Below are positions 46,353 to 58,561 of a DNA stretch of 64,000 nucleotides, in pieces (the stretch's first letter is position 1; each line of letters starts with the position of its first letter). The DNA is from Physcomitrium patens (taxonomy: Eukaryota > Streptophyta > Bryopsida > Funariales > Funariaceae): the NCBI RefSeq assembly GCF_000002425.4, contig NC_037257.1, positions 7,794,533-7,858,532 on the forward strand, written 5' to 3'. Both the position numbers and the translations under genes were made by a program. The notes under the pieces were generated by a model. The model was not told the origin of the DNA, made no database searches, and saw only the letters and a program-made list of their open reading frames with translations.

Positions 46353-46904
46353 TGTCACGGCCATAATCATGTAAGCTAATAATTACATATAGAAATAGGT
46401 AGAAGTAAGTAAAAGTAGATAAAAGTAAGTTAATTGTATAATATTTAATATAGAAGCTTCCTAGAAACTTCTTAGACGCTGATTTGACTTCATAGGTGTC
46501 TTTAATTGACTTTTTGGATTAGAAACGTGGTCAACAAGTTGGTCATGTGCCACACATGTTGTTAGCTTGAAGATCAAGCTAACTATGTGGCCCACATGTA
46601 GAAAAACTTGCCTTGTAAGTCAAGGCATGTGTCCTACAAAGTCAACACATATTGGAGGTCCTATAGAACGTCGCCACGTAGCCCCTAGTTAGATAGTATA
46701 TATAGAGACAAGAGTGAAGGCTTCTTCACTCTTGTCAACTCCTTTCTTGCTTCTAGTCCAGGTTCAAGAGTCTTTAGTTTCTTGTCTTGTGGCAATAGCC
46801 ATTCCAGTTTCCTTTTAATATACCTACTTGTTTATATTTTGACTTATTATATCGAGATAGCCTTTTGGTGTATATTTTTCCTCATCGAGTCTTTGTCCTT
46901 GACA
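46353..46904 (+). repeat. 3' LTR of element C
   Basis: 552 bp preceded by the polypurine tract AGAAGGGGGGG. G at offset 84 (46436) and A at offset 130 (46482), as in A's 3' LTR and unlike C's own 5' LTR. Confidence 0.95.
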
Positions 46905-49900
46905 GCTAAGCATATGAAAATTAATGTAATATGGTTCAAACTTCTTATAATAAAGAAGAAGAAGCATCAATTTGAATAAGACCTATGCTTATAATATAGT
47001 TAAGAGGGCCACAAATCTGAAAATTGTCAAAAAAAAAAAAAAAAATATACAATCAAGATTAGAAGTGCAATCATTGAAGAAAACAAAGAGACTTAGCTAC
47101 TATAAGAACCATGTGACTAGATATACTAACACCTCAAATTCATCAAGGTCTTTCTTTCTTTGCCTAACATGCTTGTTGCTTTACTATATTTTTATTTCTT
47201 GGCTCATAAAAATATCAAATAAATATCTTATTAGATTCATAAGCATCTCTTTGTTTTTTAAATGAAGAATTTTCTAAACTTCATAAAAATCCTCTAATAT
47301 AATAGAAAAAATGTGTACATGTAGAAGTAATAAAAGATTAATCTTTATCTTCAAGCATTGTTAGTCAAAAAATCATACTACTTGAAATATCATTTGAGGG
47401 CTATAATAGCAAAATAGTATTCAATATTATTAGAATTTCATCCAATCTTATCATTTTAAGACTTATGTGGTTAAAAAGATACATTTCCAAAGATATAATC
47501 TATTATGGATTAAAAGTTTTATAAGGTTGAATTTTTTATAGAATTCCTTTGGATAAAACCTATCAAGAAGTCATCAACTACAAAGTCTTTATTTCTTATG
47601 GCAAGGACTTTTTTGAAAACAACTAAGAAGAAAATGCCATTTTTTTATTTATGTAACTCTAGCTTGTAAAGAAAGAAGCTTGCTAGTAGCTATTTCAAAG
47701 CAGTATAAGAAGTTTCAAGATTCATTGAAAAAAAAAATGCTAATAAATTGCTAGAGTATCAACCATATGATTGTACCATTGATCTTTAAGATGGGACTTA
47801 ACTACCATTTGGCCTAATCTACAACCTATCACAAAATGAGCTTTTGATATTGAAGGATTATATTAACAAAAATCTTGCAAAAAACTTTATTTAACATTTT
47901 AACCTCCAATAAGTACATCAATATATTTTGTGAAGAAAAAAGTTGGATCTTTGGAAATGTATGTTGATTACTATAACCTGAATAAAATTTAGAGAAGAGT
48001 CATTATTCATTATTATTGATATCAAGGCTTTTGGAGTAATATATCCAATCTAAGATCTATATTAAAATAGATTTTTATAGAATATACAATTTGATATCGA
48101 TTAAATAAGGAGATGAATACAAGATATTATTTTGGATAGGATATGGATATTTTGAATATAATATTATACTTTTTAGATTGACAAATTCTCTAGCTATATT
48201 CCAATATTTGATAAATGATGTTTTTCAAAAATTATTAGATAAGTTTATTTTTTGTTATCTTGATGATATCTTAATCTACTCCAAGATTCTTAAAGAGTAT
48301 AAAAAATATATAAGATTAGTCATGCAAAAGTTATAAGATGCAAGATTATATATCAAATTGGAGACATGTATATTCTATTAGCTAAAAGTAGAATTTTTTG
48401 AATATATTATATCTAATGAAGACTTATTGATGGACTCAAAGAAAATTCAAGTTGTAATAGAATATGAAATTTCAACGATAGTATAAGATGTACAATATTT
48501 CTTTAGATTTACTAATTCTATTGGATATTTATGAAAAAATACTCCCAAGTTATTGTTCTTTTCACTCAGTTGACATCCAAAGAAAAATTTGAATGGAGAT
48601 CTCAATCACAAAGGGCTTTTCAAAATTTGAAGATAGATTTTATTACAACTTTAATTTTAATGCATTTAGATTTCATAAAGGCCCTTTATTTGGTAACTGA
48701 TGCTTTTGACTTTGTATTAAGAGTTGTACTATCATAGATAAAAAAGAATAGAGAACTATATCTAATTGCATTCAATTCTACAATGATTTTAATTGCAAAG
48801 ATTAATTATGAGATTCACAATAAATAAATTCTTAAAATTATAGACTCTTTCTAAGAATGGCGTTACTTATTAGAAGGTACTATGCATCTTGTGATTTTAT
48901 ATACAAATCATAAAAATTTGTAATATTTCATATCAACTCGGATTTTGAATTACCACCAAGCTTGTTGAAATAAGCCATTATTTTGTTTTGACTTTGTAAT
49001 TATATATTGATAAAAGAAAGAGCAATGCCTATTAGATTCTTTATGAGGGAAATCATAACTTATTCCAAAGACTAGAGAGGCATTACTTGATTAATAATAT
49101 ACCACTTTCTTGAAGTCAAAAGTTTTTTTTATCTTTGTGCTACTTTTATGGTTATACTTGTTGATTTAAATTTTTCTCTATAAATTTATACAATGTTAGC
49201 TAAGAACTCATTAATTTATAATATCAAGCAATACTTGATAATAATAAATTTAAATTTGTAAAAGATCTTTTATATTTTGAAGATTTTTTATATATTTCAA
49301 AAAGATTGACATGACTTTGTAATCTTCAATATTGTCATGATTTTTTAGTTGTAGGATATTTTAAATTTAACAAAATATTAGAAATTATTTTTCAAGATTT
49401 TTGGTGGCCTCAAATCTAAAAGACCATAAAGGACTTTGTTTTTTCATATAACATCTATTTAAGTTCCAAAATTTTTCATCATTATCCTTATGGACTTCTA
49501 TAGCTACTGCCAATTTCAAAGTAACCATGTTTTTTTAGTATCTATAGATTTCATAATTGATCTATTGCCATCAACTTTATTTGATGCCATCTACATTGTT
49601 ATGGATTGACTTACAAAGATTGCACATTTTTTCTTGTGCAAAAAGATAATTTTTAGAAAAGAAATAGAAAGGCTCTTTTTTTATAATATATATTGATATT
49701 ATGGCTTATTTTATGACATTATTTGTAATCAAGGACCTCAATTTATATCAAAGTTTTTAAAATATCTTTTTGAAATATTGAAGGTGGATATCAAACTTTC
49801 TTCTCCCTCCCATTCTTAAATTGATGGTCAAACAAAACAAGTCAATTAAATTTTAAAATAATATTTATAATATACCATCAACTATTACCAAGATGATTAG

Positions 49901-50600
49901 ACCTTATATTTATTTTTAATAGAGTTTGTTTATAATAATACTCTTCATATTTCAACTCAATAAATACCATTTTACTTCAATTATGGCTATTGTCTAAAAT
50001 TTAATTTGTTAAGTATAGCAAAGGATAAAAACCTAATACCTTAAGATCTTACAAAATAATTATGACTCTTGCATACAATTTAGAAACTTTATTTATAAGC
50101 AGTTCAAGATTATAAAAAATTATCTTCAAACAAATTTAGAAAGGAATTCCTTGCTTTTCAAGTTGGAAGTAATATATGTTTTTTTTGACAAAATATCAAG
50201 ACTAATCAGCCTTGCAATAAGTGAGACTATCAAAGACTAAAGCCATTTTGTATTCAGAAGCAAATCAATCCAATAGCTTATCAATTGAAACTACCTATAT
50301 CCATAAAGGTATATCCAACCTATTTTGTTTCTTTCTTAGAGGCTTATTCAAAATCAGCTAATTTAAGAAGAATGCAACCATCACCACCTTACATTCAAAT
50401 AAATAATCATATAGAATATGAAGTGGAAAAGACCTTTGATTCATGGTAAAGAATAAGCAAGTTAGAATATTTTATTTATTAGTATGGCTATAATATCAAT
50501 AAGCATATATATAGGAGCCAACAAAAAATCTAGTTAATGTATTACAAAGGTACAAGAATTTCATTGATGCTATTCTTAAAAATCTAAACTTCTTTTAAGA
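46905..50600 (+). pseudogene. Element D: gag end and pol
   Basis: Gag continues after element C to about 47100. Pol remnants follow: RT palm near 48240-48260 with a YLDD-type motif (LDDILIYSK), RNase H start at 48531-48737 (LTSKEKFEW and VTDAFDFVLR), integrase at about 49330-50000, chromodomain at about 50405-50530. All frames are closed by TAA, TAG and TGA at former CAA, TGG and CGA codons. Confidence 0.75.
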
Positions 50601-50740
50601 TGGTTTTTTTATGAAGCTATTGTTAAGATGTTGTATATATAAAAAAAAGAATGTATTACTTAAAGCTATTTTAGAGTTTAATATATCCAATTTTTTATCC
50701 AATATTTCAAATTAAAAAGTGGTTAAAAAATCTTTAGATT

Positions 50741-50938
50741 ATGAATCTTAAAGTAGAGCCTAAATTTGAGCTTTCCAAATTACTACTATCAAATCAACCA
50801 TTCAAGTTTTCACAAAGTTTGCAAGATCATCCTCAAGATGAAAATGGATCTTTTCAAGGAAAAAAATGCCTATGCTATAGTGAATTTAAAGAAAAAAAAT
50901 TTAAAGATGATGTTCAAGCTTTGATCATTTTATTATAG
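50741..50938 (+). other. Short open frame downstream of pol in element D
   Basis: 65 codons lying where ORF3 lies in the A family, between the chromodomain remnant and the 3' LTR. Only a vague resemblance to ORF3 (an EPxF start and an acidic-polar middle). It may be a decayed relative or chance. Confidence 0.2.
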
Positions 50939-50987
50939 ATATGAAATTAGTTCTCCTTGTAGAGCTTGGAGTTAGAAAGAGAGGTGA

Positions 50988-51461
50988 TGTTACAAACATC
51001 CAATAAGAAGATTCTATAAATATTTTTAGAATATTTCATTAAGTTCTAAAAAGTTCCAAAATACTTAAAAGATTTTTAAAATATTTTAAAAAAATTCTAA
51101 AAGGTTTTAAAAATATATCAAAAAATTCTAAAAAAATTTAGAAAGATTAAAGAAGTTGTTTGAGAAGCTTCTTATGATTGCTTTGCCTTTAATAACATAG
51201 AAATTTTTGAAAAGCTTTCTAAGATTGATTCATCTTGAAGCAATATGTGAACTTCTCAAAAAACTTCTTAATACCTAATATATATTAGAATTAAGGCTAG
51301 AGGGATCCTAAGTCTTAATAACATATTTTTTGGAGCTCTAGCTCACTTCTCTTGGTGTTGATCTTATACTCATCTAGTTTAATGAAGTTCTTGTTGGCTT
51401 TTTTATTTAAACTTTTTTATTTGTTCTCTTATTTGATCTCTTCTATCATGTATTTATAACA
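50988..51461 (+). repeat. 3' LTR of element D
   Basis: TGTTACAAAC...TTATAACA, about 474 bp, preceded by a purine-rich GTTAGAAAGAGAGG tract. Matches 38988-39526 along its length. Confidence 0.75.
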
Positions 51462-51940
51462 GCAAAATGGTACCATAATAAGAAACCAATGCTTTACAAA
51501 GAATACAATGTTATATTTCTATGATACCTTGAAAAATCTCTAATGCATCTTTGAGATCTTCAAACTCTTTTGCTCTATTATCATGTAGTAATACGGCTAT
51601 AAGGTAAAAGAAGAAAGAAAATATTTTATTATAGAGGAGCTTAAATTAAAAAATTTCAAATAAACATTTAAAAATATAAGTAATAAATAAATAAATAATA
51701 AAAATTAATAAATACTAATATTACCTTCTTATAAAAAGGACTAATACTTACTTTACAGAGGTATAAATGAGCCAAATAAAAATGAATGAAATAGATATTT
51801 AATATAAGTATCTTTAGAAGGCAATTAAAAATATGTTTTAGCAAAAATTACGACAAAATATTAAAAATTAATACTTAAAGAGGAACACTTATCAATTAAA
51901 GCCAAAATCAAATCTTGACGTATAAAAACGTGCATCTATA
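51462..51940 (+). repeat. Repeat R, copy 3 (from about 51700) and flank
   Basis: 51462-51700 holds nothing recognised. From about 51700 the ACTTACTTTACAGAGGTATAAAT and AAATCTTGACGTATAAAAACG stretches match R copies 1 and 2. The similarity ends where protease sequence of element F begins. Confidence 0.55.
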
Positions 51941-53045
51941 GCAGTTTAATTAGATTTAAGAACCTCAACGTGATTCTTAGATAAAAAGTTTGTAAAAAGA
52001 CATACCATATTTTTAGTGAAAAAAATTAAATATGTTAATAATGTAGAAGTCATTGATGGCCGTCTATTGTCTTTTATAGATGTTATTTATGAAATCCTTC
52101 CTATAAAAGTAGTAATTAATAGTCATAATAGCTTTACAATGTATAATATTATTAATTCAATCATTTTAGATTTACCATGACTAAAAAAATACAATCTTTT
52201 AATAGATTGGATTTCTTATAATCTTAATTTTTAGAAAGTATAACTAAGAGTATTATTAATCAAATAAAAAGTCATAAGTCTAGTACAATCAAAGCCATAT
52301 TTGCATGTACGAGAGCTTTTTTATATGTTACAACAGAAGAATAACCTTGTGTTATTTATGCCACATATGTTTCTAATGATAGAAAGTCTTTAAGTGGCAT
52401 TCCAAGCTATTATTAAGATTATTAAGTTATTTTTGAAAAGAATAATGTAAATATTTTTTCAAAACATTATTCTTATGATTACTCAATTGACCTTCAGGAA
52501 AAAATTCAACCACCATTTGGACGAATCTATAGTTTATAATAAAATAAATTAGCTTGATTTTAGGAATATATTGAAGAAAATTTAGTTTAAAATTTCATAT
52601 TCTAATTAAAATCCATTGTATGAGCTCCTATCTTGTTTTAAAAGAAAAAAGATGGATCATTGAAAATATGTGTAGATTATCAAGGACTTATTAAGATTAC
52701 TATCAAGAATAGGTATCTTTTATCTTTAATATTTGAATTTTTTGATCAATTGAATCAACTCAAGGTCTATATTAAAATTGATCTACAAAGATTATACTAT
52801 CTAATATGTATCAAAAAAAGAGATAACTAAAAGATTGAATTTTGAATCAAGTATGAACATTTGGAATATAATATCATGCTTTTTAGACTTATCAATGCAG
52901 CTGCAACTTTTCATCATTTAATGAATGATGTCTTTTGGGAATTTTTAGATAATTTTGTTGTTTATTTTCTAGATGATATTTTAATCTACTTTAAGAATAG
53001 AAAATAATATAAATTTTATATTTTTTATATATTACAAAAACTTAG
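51941..53045 (+). pseudogene. Element F: protease and first half of RT
   Basis: Aligns with element A from about 19655 to 20760: the protease motif region at about 51950, the CVDYQGL-like RT block at about 52670, and LDDILIYF at about 52970. Frames are broken many times. Confidence 0.75.
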
Positions 53046-53458
53046 TATCAAGGACAAGAATTTGATAAAAGCAAATAATCAAATGAGACTTTTTTCAAAG
53101 AAATATGATAAAAATAGAAATAAAAAATTATTTATATTAAAAGAAAATTAGAATGGCTATTACCAAAAGATAAGAAAATTAAAGACTCTTGAATTTAGAC
53201 TAGAGTAAAAAAAAAATAAAATAAAATAAAATAATTAGAATGAAGAAGGCTTTATTCTTGCTTCTATATATACTATCTACTTAAGAGCTATGCAACAATG
53301 TTTTATAAGATCTACAAAATGTATTAACTTTGCAAACTATATGTCTTAACTTACAAGGCAAGTTTTTTATGTGTGCACCATATAATTAGCTATCTACATG
53401 TGTGATATATGATTGACTTTATGACCAAATTTCTAATCTAAAAATCAGCTATAAATAT
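53046..53458 (-). repeat. 3' LTR of element E, truncated
   Basis: Starts TATCAAGGACAAG. About 140 bp of its outer end plus the polypurine tract are missing, and it joins ORF3 sequence directly at about 53459-53461, so an internal deletion has occurred. Confidence 0.75.
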
Positions 53459-53460
53459 AT

Positions 53461-53752
53461 CCTATTATTTGATCATTGTTGAGGCCTTCATAACTTCCTT
53501 CAAATAAAATATTTAGAACATTGTGAAGAATTTTTCTACCTCTAATAAAATTATCAAATATTTGGAGTTTCTTCCAAGATTGTCATATCAAACATATTAT
53601 ATCTTATTATGTATTCAAAGAAGAACATGCTATTTTTAAAGATCTTCATCTTAATTATATTATTTTGAAGTTTGAAACAATTGTAACTTCTCATATGATA
53701 AGTCAATAAATAATAGTTCTTAAGATGAATCTGTTGGCTATTGGTTCTCCAT
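53461..53752 (-). pseudogene. ORF3 remnant of element E
   Basis: Minus-strand similarity to ORF3 (TTATTTGATCATTG, GAGGCCTTCATAACTTCCTTC) with several frame changes. The start region ends in ATGGAGAACC at about 53743-53752, so the ATG is still recognisable. Confidence 0.6.
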
Positions 53753-56700
53753 TTCTTTAGTGCCATAATATACACAGAAGCTACAAACAAGGATAAAAGG
53801 TAGAATATTATCTTTTCTTGATCTTGTTTCTTTTATAGCAAAGATTTTCTATTCTTTATCTAGGTTTTGATGGATGTTGTTGATGAAAAGCCTCTACCTT
53901 CTTTCTTACATTTATAAGATTCTTTGCTAGCTCTCATGTACATTCACTAATATTATATGTGCACTAATAAACAAGATATTTTAACCTATTTTAGTATTTT
54001 TTTGGATCTAAGACATCTACTTTAGATTTTTTGTTATTTTTTATTTCTATAAAAAAAATAATAATATCTATTTTCTTCTTGATATGTATATTATCTTGTA
54101 TGATTTAAGAAAAGACATATGAAATATAAGATGGATCTTCATTGATTCTAAAAGTTGCAATTGATAAGTAATTAGATTGATTTTTTTACAAATAGAAAAA
54201 GGTCAAAGCTTATAATAGTCCAACTTGTTACAAGAGAAAATAGTCTTGATATTACCATAAATCAATCATATCCTGTCATCTACATTGAATTATGGTTGTT
54301 TTTTTTTTTTTATAGGCATTTGTATTTTTTTTTTTCATTCTTCAGCTTCTTTTGATTGCACCTTTATTTTTGTGTATAACTTTGATAAACGATTTGCCAA
54401 ATCTTCTGCTACAAGATTATCAACTCTTGTAAAGTCAAAAGCATCAAATTGTGGATAAAAACCATAATTAGCAAAAGAAAATATGTTTGATGAGTATAAT
54501 AGTATGTTATATTATTATAAGCAAACTCCACAAATGGCAAAAGAATTGTCTCATTATCTTATTGGTAGTTGATGATACACTTTGAATAGTACTCCAAAAC
54601 TTGATTTACATGCTTTGTTTGTCTATCAATTTAAGGATAAAAGTCTAAAGATAATTTATATCTGCCTTTGAAATCTTAAAAAGAATTCTTCAAAATCTTG
54701 ATACAAATTGAATCCTCCTATCAAATATAATATCTTTAGATAATTCATAATATTAATAGATTTTTTTAATAAAAATCATATTTATTTATTTTTAGCTATG
54801 ATAGATTTTGTACAAGATAAAAAATATTCTATTTTGATAAAACAATGTACTATCACAAATGTAGAATCATACAAACTTGAGATTGAAAAATTTGTGATAA
54901 AATCTATAGAAATAAAAGACTATAATTATTCAAATATGAACAATGGTTGGAGAAGTCTATAAGAACAATAATGAGGACTTTTTGACCCTGAAAAAATATC
55001 ACATGATTGAACAAAGTCTTTTATTCCCTTCCATATTTGTAACTATTAAAAATCTCTAAATATAAACTCCAAAATCTTGTTATATCTAAAATATTTGGCC
55101 ATTAAAAAGTCATGATGTACTTGAAGAATACGTAAATGTACTTATCTTTTTAGAATATATAGGTATTATTGGAAATAGAATAGGTTGTTCTTGAACTCAA
55201 ACTTGGAAGCATCATGAAACTTAGAAGAAAGATTTATAAGGCTATGAATAAGAAGATTAGAGGATATACTTGATTTAATTTACTTGATAAAAGTTGAATC
55301 AATAGTCAATCTTGCTTTTATTGCTCAAAGTTAAAAATGCTCCAACTTCAAAAGAATCATTTTTTGTTGATAAAAAAATGCATCTCTTTCTTTTGGTACA
55401 TAATAAAAATATCTAGAAAGGACATTTGATAAATCTTATTTTTTTTAAGTTGATAAGTAATCTTAAAATCAAATCTTAACAAAGACATGTTCAAATAAGC
55501 TTGGTAACAATTCAAAACATGTATTGATATAATATATTCAAGATTTTTGTGGTTGGTATAAATAATGAATGAATTAGAAGTATCTTTTAAATAATAGTGC
55601 TATTTTTGAAACTCATCCTTTATTACAAGAAGTTCTTTGTTGTAAATCTTATAATTGATCTCAGCTATTTAAATTTTTTTTGAAGGAAAAGCTACAAGGT
55701 GAAGTTTATCATTTTTTTTCCATTTATGATAATATGATATCTGATGCCTTTATTTTCATAAAAGGTGGCTTTAAAAAAAAAGTCTGATATCTTTATTTTC
55801 ATAAAAGGTGGCTTTGAAAACTCAAAGTAATATAAATTTGATACAAAAATAAACATTATTTTTAAAGCTTCAAATGTTACTTCCGCTTCTTGATTCCATT
55901 GAACTTTGTCTTTATAAGTCAAACGTGTGAGTAGAGTTGCAACTTGAAAGAAGTTGTTGATGAAGATTCAATAGTAGTTGTAAATCCCTAAAAGCATTGA
56001 ACATCTTTTATCATTTTTGACATCCTTCAATCTATAATAATTTAAACTTTTTTAAGAACCATCATAAGTTCATCATTTAAAATGATATATTTTAAGAAGT
56101 TGACTTGAGTAGTGTGAAATAAATACTCTTTTATTTTGGCATAGAATTTTGCATCTTTTAGTTTTTTTTAATATACAATAAATATAAAGTTTATATTCTT
56201 TTGTATTATTAAAATAGATTAAAATGTCATCTAGATAATAAAAAATAAAATCATTGAAAAACTTTCAAAAGATATTATTTATCAGATGTTGAATAGCTAT
56301 TGGTATATTTGTAAGTCCAAAAGGCATGATATTTTATTCAAAATATCCATACCTAGTTTAAAATACAATCTTCCATTTATTTCTTTTTTTAATGCAATCA
56401 GATTGTATGCTCTTATATATTCTATGTATCCTATTTTTAAATAGATCTTAACTTGATTCAAATGATTAAGAAGTCCAAATATTAAAGGGAGTAGGTACCT
56501 ATACTAGATGGTGATTTTATTGAATCATCAATAATCAATATACATCTATTATGATCCATCTTTTTTCTTCACAAAAAATTAAAACTCTTGCTAGACATTT
56601 GGAATGGCATTTTAAGTTCTTGCCTAGATTCTCTTCAATATATTTATTGACTTTAGTCAATTCTTTAGTGATAAATTATAGATTGATCCAAATCTTGAAA

Positions 56701-57350
56701 GTCAATTGAGCAATCATAGGAATGATGTTTCAAAAGAATATCAGCATTCTTTTCAAAAATATCTTAAAAATCTTGATATTGGCTTAAAATACCACTTAAA
56801 AACAGATACAGCATAAATGGCATAAGATAATCCTTATTTTGTAGCATATAAGAAAGTTCTTCTACTTACAAATACAGATTTAGTTGTAGTAGACTTATGA
56901 CTTTTTACTTAATTAACTATACTCTTAATTATACTTTCAAGAAAATGAAGACTATAAGAAATTTAATTTATTTAAGAATTATATTTTTTTAGCCATGATA
57001 AATCAATAGTGACTAAATTAGAGAGAGATCTAATAATATTAAATATCACAAAGCTATTGTAATCATTAGTTGTTATTTCTACAAGAAGGATTTTATGTGT
57101 AATATCTGTTGAAGTTAATAGATGACCATCTATTACTTCTATGTGGAGAAGTTTAATTTTTTTTATTAAAGATATGTTATCTCTTTTAGCAAATTCTTCA
57201 TCTAAAAAAACATACTAAGGCTTTTGAAACTAATAAGGTAGAGGCTTTGTAATATTTAGGTCTTAAAATAATATTTATTATAAAATAAAAAGAAGGTTTT
57301 AAGGAGAGAATAGGATATTTACTAAGAATTATACAAGGTTCTAGGTGTAC
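53753..57350 (-). pseudogene. pol remnant of element E
   Basis: Minus strand: chromodomain about 53920-54050, integrase about 54400-55060, RNase H about 55600-55920 (readable LTYKDKVQWNQEAEVTFEAL-like text), RT about 56050-56600, protease about 57190-57250. A local duplication of about 45 bases (TCTGATATCTTTATTTTCAT and following) lies at 55738-55816. Confidence 0.75.
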
Positions 57351-58354
57351 AATCTCTATTGTAGTTGGACAAACTTATTTTTCAATATACTATCTTTTTT
57401 GACACTTGTACTTCTGATTTTATAATTGCGTTGCTTCTTTAGATAACATAAAGTAGTATACTTAGATTTTTTTTATTATAAGCATAATCCTTCTTAACAA
57501 CAATGAATTTTTTCTTGTTCAATAGGAGATTTGAAATGTATTGCATCAATTTTCATATCTTCTACTTCCAAATGTATGTGTTTAAGAAACACTAGTATTG
57601 CCATTGAATTATAATAATGTTGAGATATACTTGCACAATTCTAAAATTGAAATTCAAAAAGTTGATTGTGACACTTTACAATAAAGTCAATTGCTTCACT
57701 CAATGTTTGACGATTAAGTAAGTTAAACATTATTTTTTTTTGTCATATTATAATTTATAAAAAAATTGGTTAATAAATGAAACATCATTTTACTTAATAT
57801 TAATTATAAATTATTAAAATTATGAAGCATATAACATTATTAATCAATTGACTTGTCACAAAATATAAATCTTATTGGTTGCAACATGAATTGAATCATA
57901 TTATTCATACATGAATTAAAATGTAGCCAAAAAAGCCTCAAAATTATTTAATATTAGATCTTATTATTTAAGAAAAATTAAAAATTATAATAATGGTGAA
58001 TCTAAAAGAAGTATATCAATAAAATTAACTTACAATCTTATAGGTGAATAGCATTGAAGTTGAAATTCAATCATAAGTTGTACTTAATTGATAAATCCTT
58101 AAAACTTGTGCCATCAAACTTTTTGGGTAGCGTAATTAAGGTTTCCTAACACTAGAAGGATATTCCACCATAAGAGAAGGAACATGATTTGGTGTAGAAG
58201 TTGAAGTAACTTCAATCATCTTTGTATCTTTACTTCTTACTAATCTTATTGCTCTTTATGATGGTAAATTGAATTGATCTATCACAATCATTAATTTTCT
58301 TAATTGTTCTTGTATTTGTGCCATTGTATTCTTTATTTCAAGAAGCTTTGTCAT
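57351..58354 (-). pseudogene. gag remnant of element E
   Basis: ATG still visible at 58352-58354; the core and zinc knuckle (about 57420-57490) align with the other copies but all frames are broken. Confidence 0.75.
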
Positions 58355-58561
58355 GATAACACTTAGAGAAGAGAATATATCTAATATCACTTAAAACAAA
58401 TACAAGAGAGGATTAGAGAGCAAAGAAAATATTAAAAATAATATCAATATAAAGGAAGATAATCCACAACTTCTAATACACTTATATCTTATCAAAAACA
58501 AAATCTATTCTTAATCAAAAAAAGACAAAGCTTTGATATTATAAGTATATTTTTATCAATC

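Larger units (their letters stand above)
40532..46904 (+). mobile_element. Element C: full-length Ty3/gypsy chromovirus, defective
   Basis: 6373 bp with 552-bp LTRs and perfect target duplication GCTAA (40527-40531 and 46905-46909), nested in gag of element D. Same layout as A. It lacks A's TAG near the start of pol but has further stops of its own. Confidence 0.97.
38988..51461 (+). mobile_element. Element D: old gypsy element of a second LTR family
   Basis: Its LTRs (38988-39526 and 50988-51461) resemble each other but not the A/B/C LTR; both are rich in TTCTAAAAAG-like repeats. The interior is recognisable gypsy: PBS-like TACTAGAGC after the 5' LTR, gag from 39708, pol with RT, integrase and chromodomain remnants to about 50600. 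Element C is nested in gag at 40532. Flanks ACAAT and GCAAA do not form a convincing target duplication. Confidence 0.75.

Noticed and set aside
17767..46904. Shared amber codons as evidence of mRNA recoding (A-to-I editing of UAG to UGG)
   Set aside because: The protease and integrase missense changes cannot be repaired that way, and TGG-to-TAG is the expected deamination product; kept only as a test within the lesion finding.
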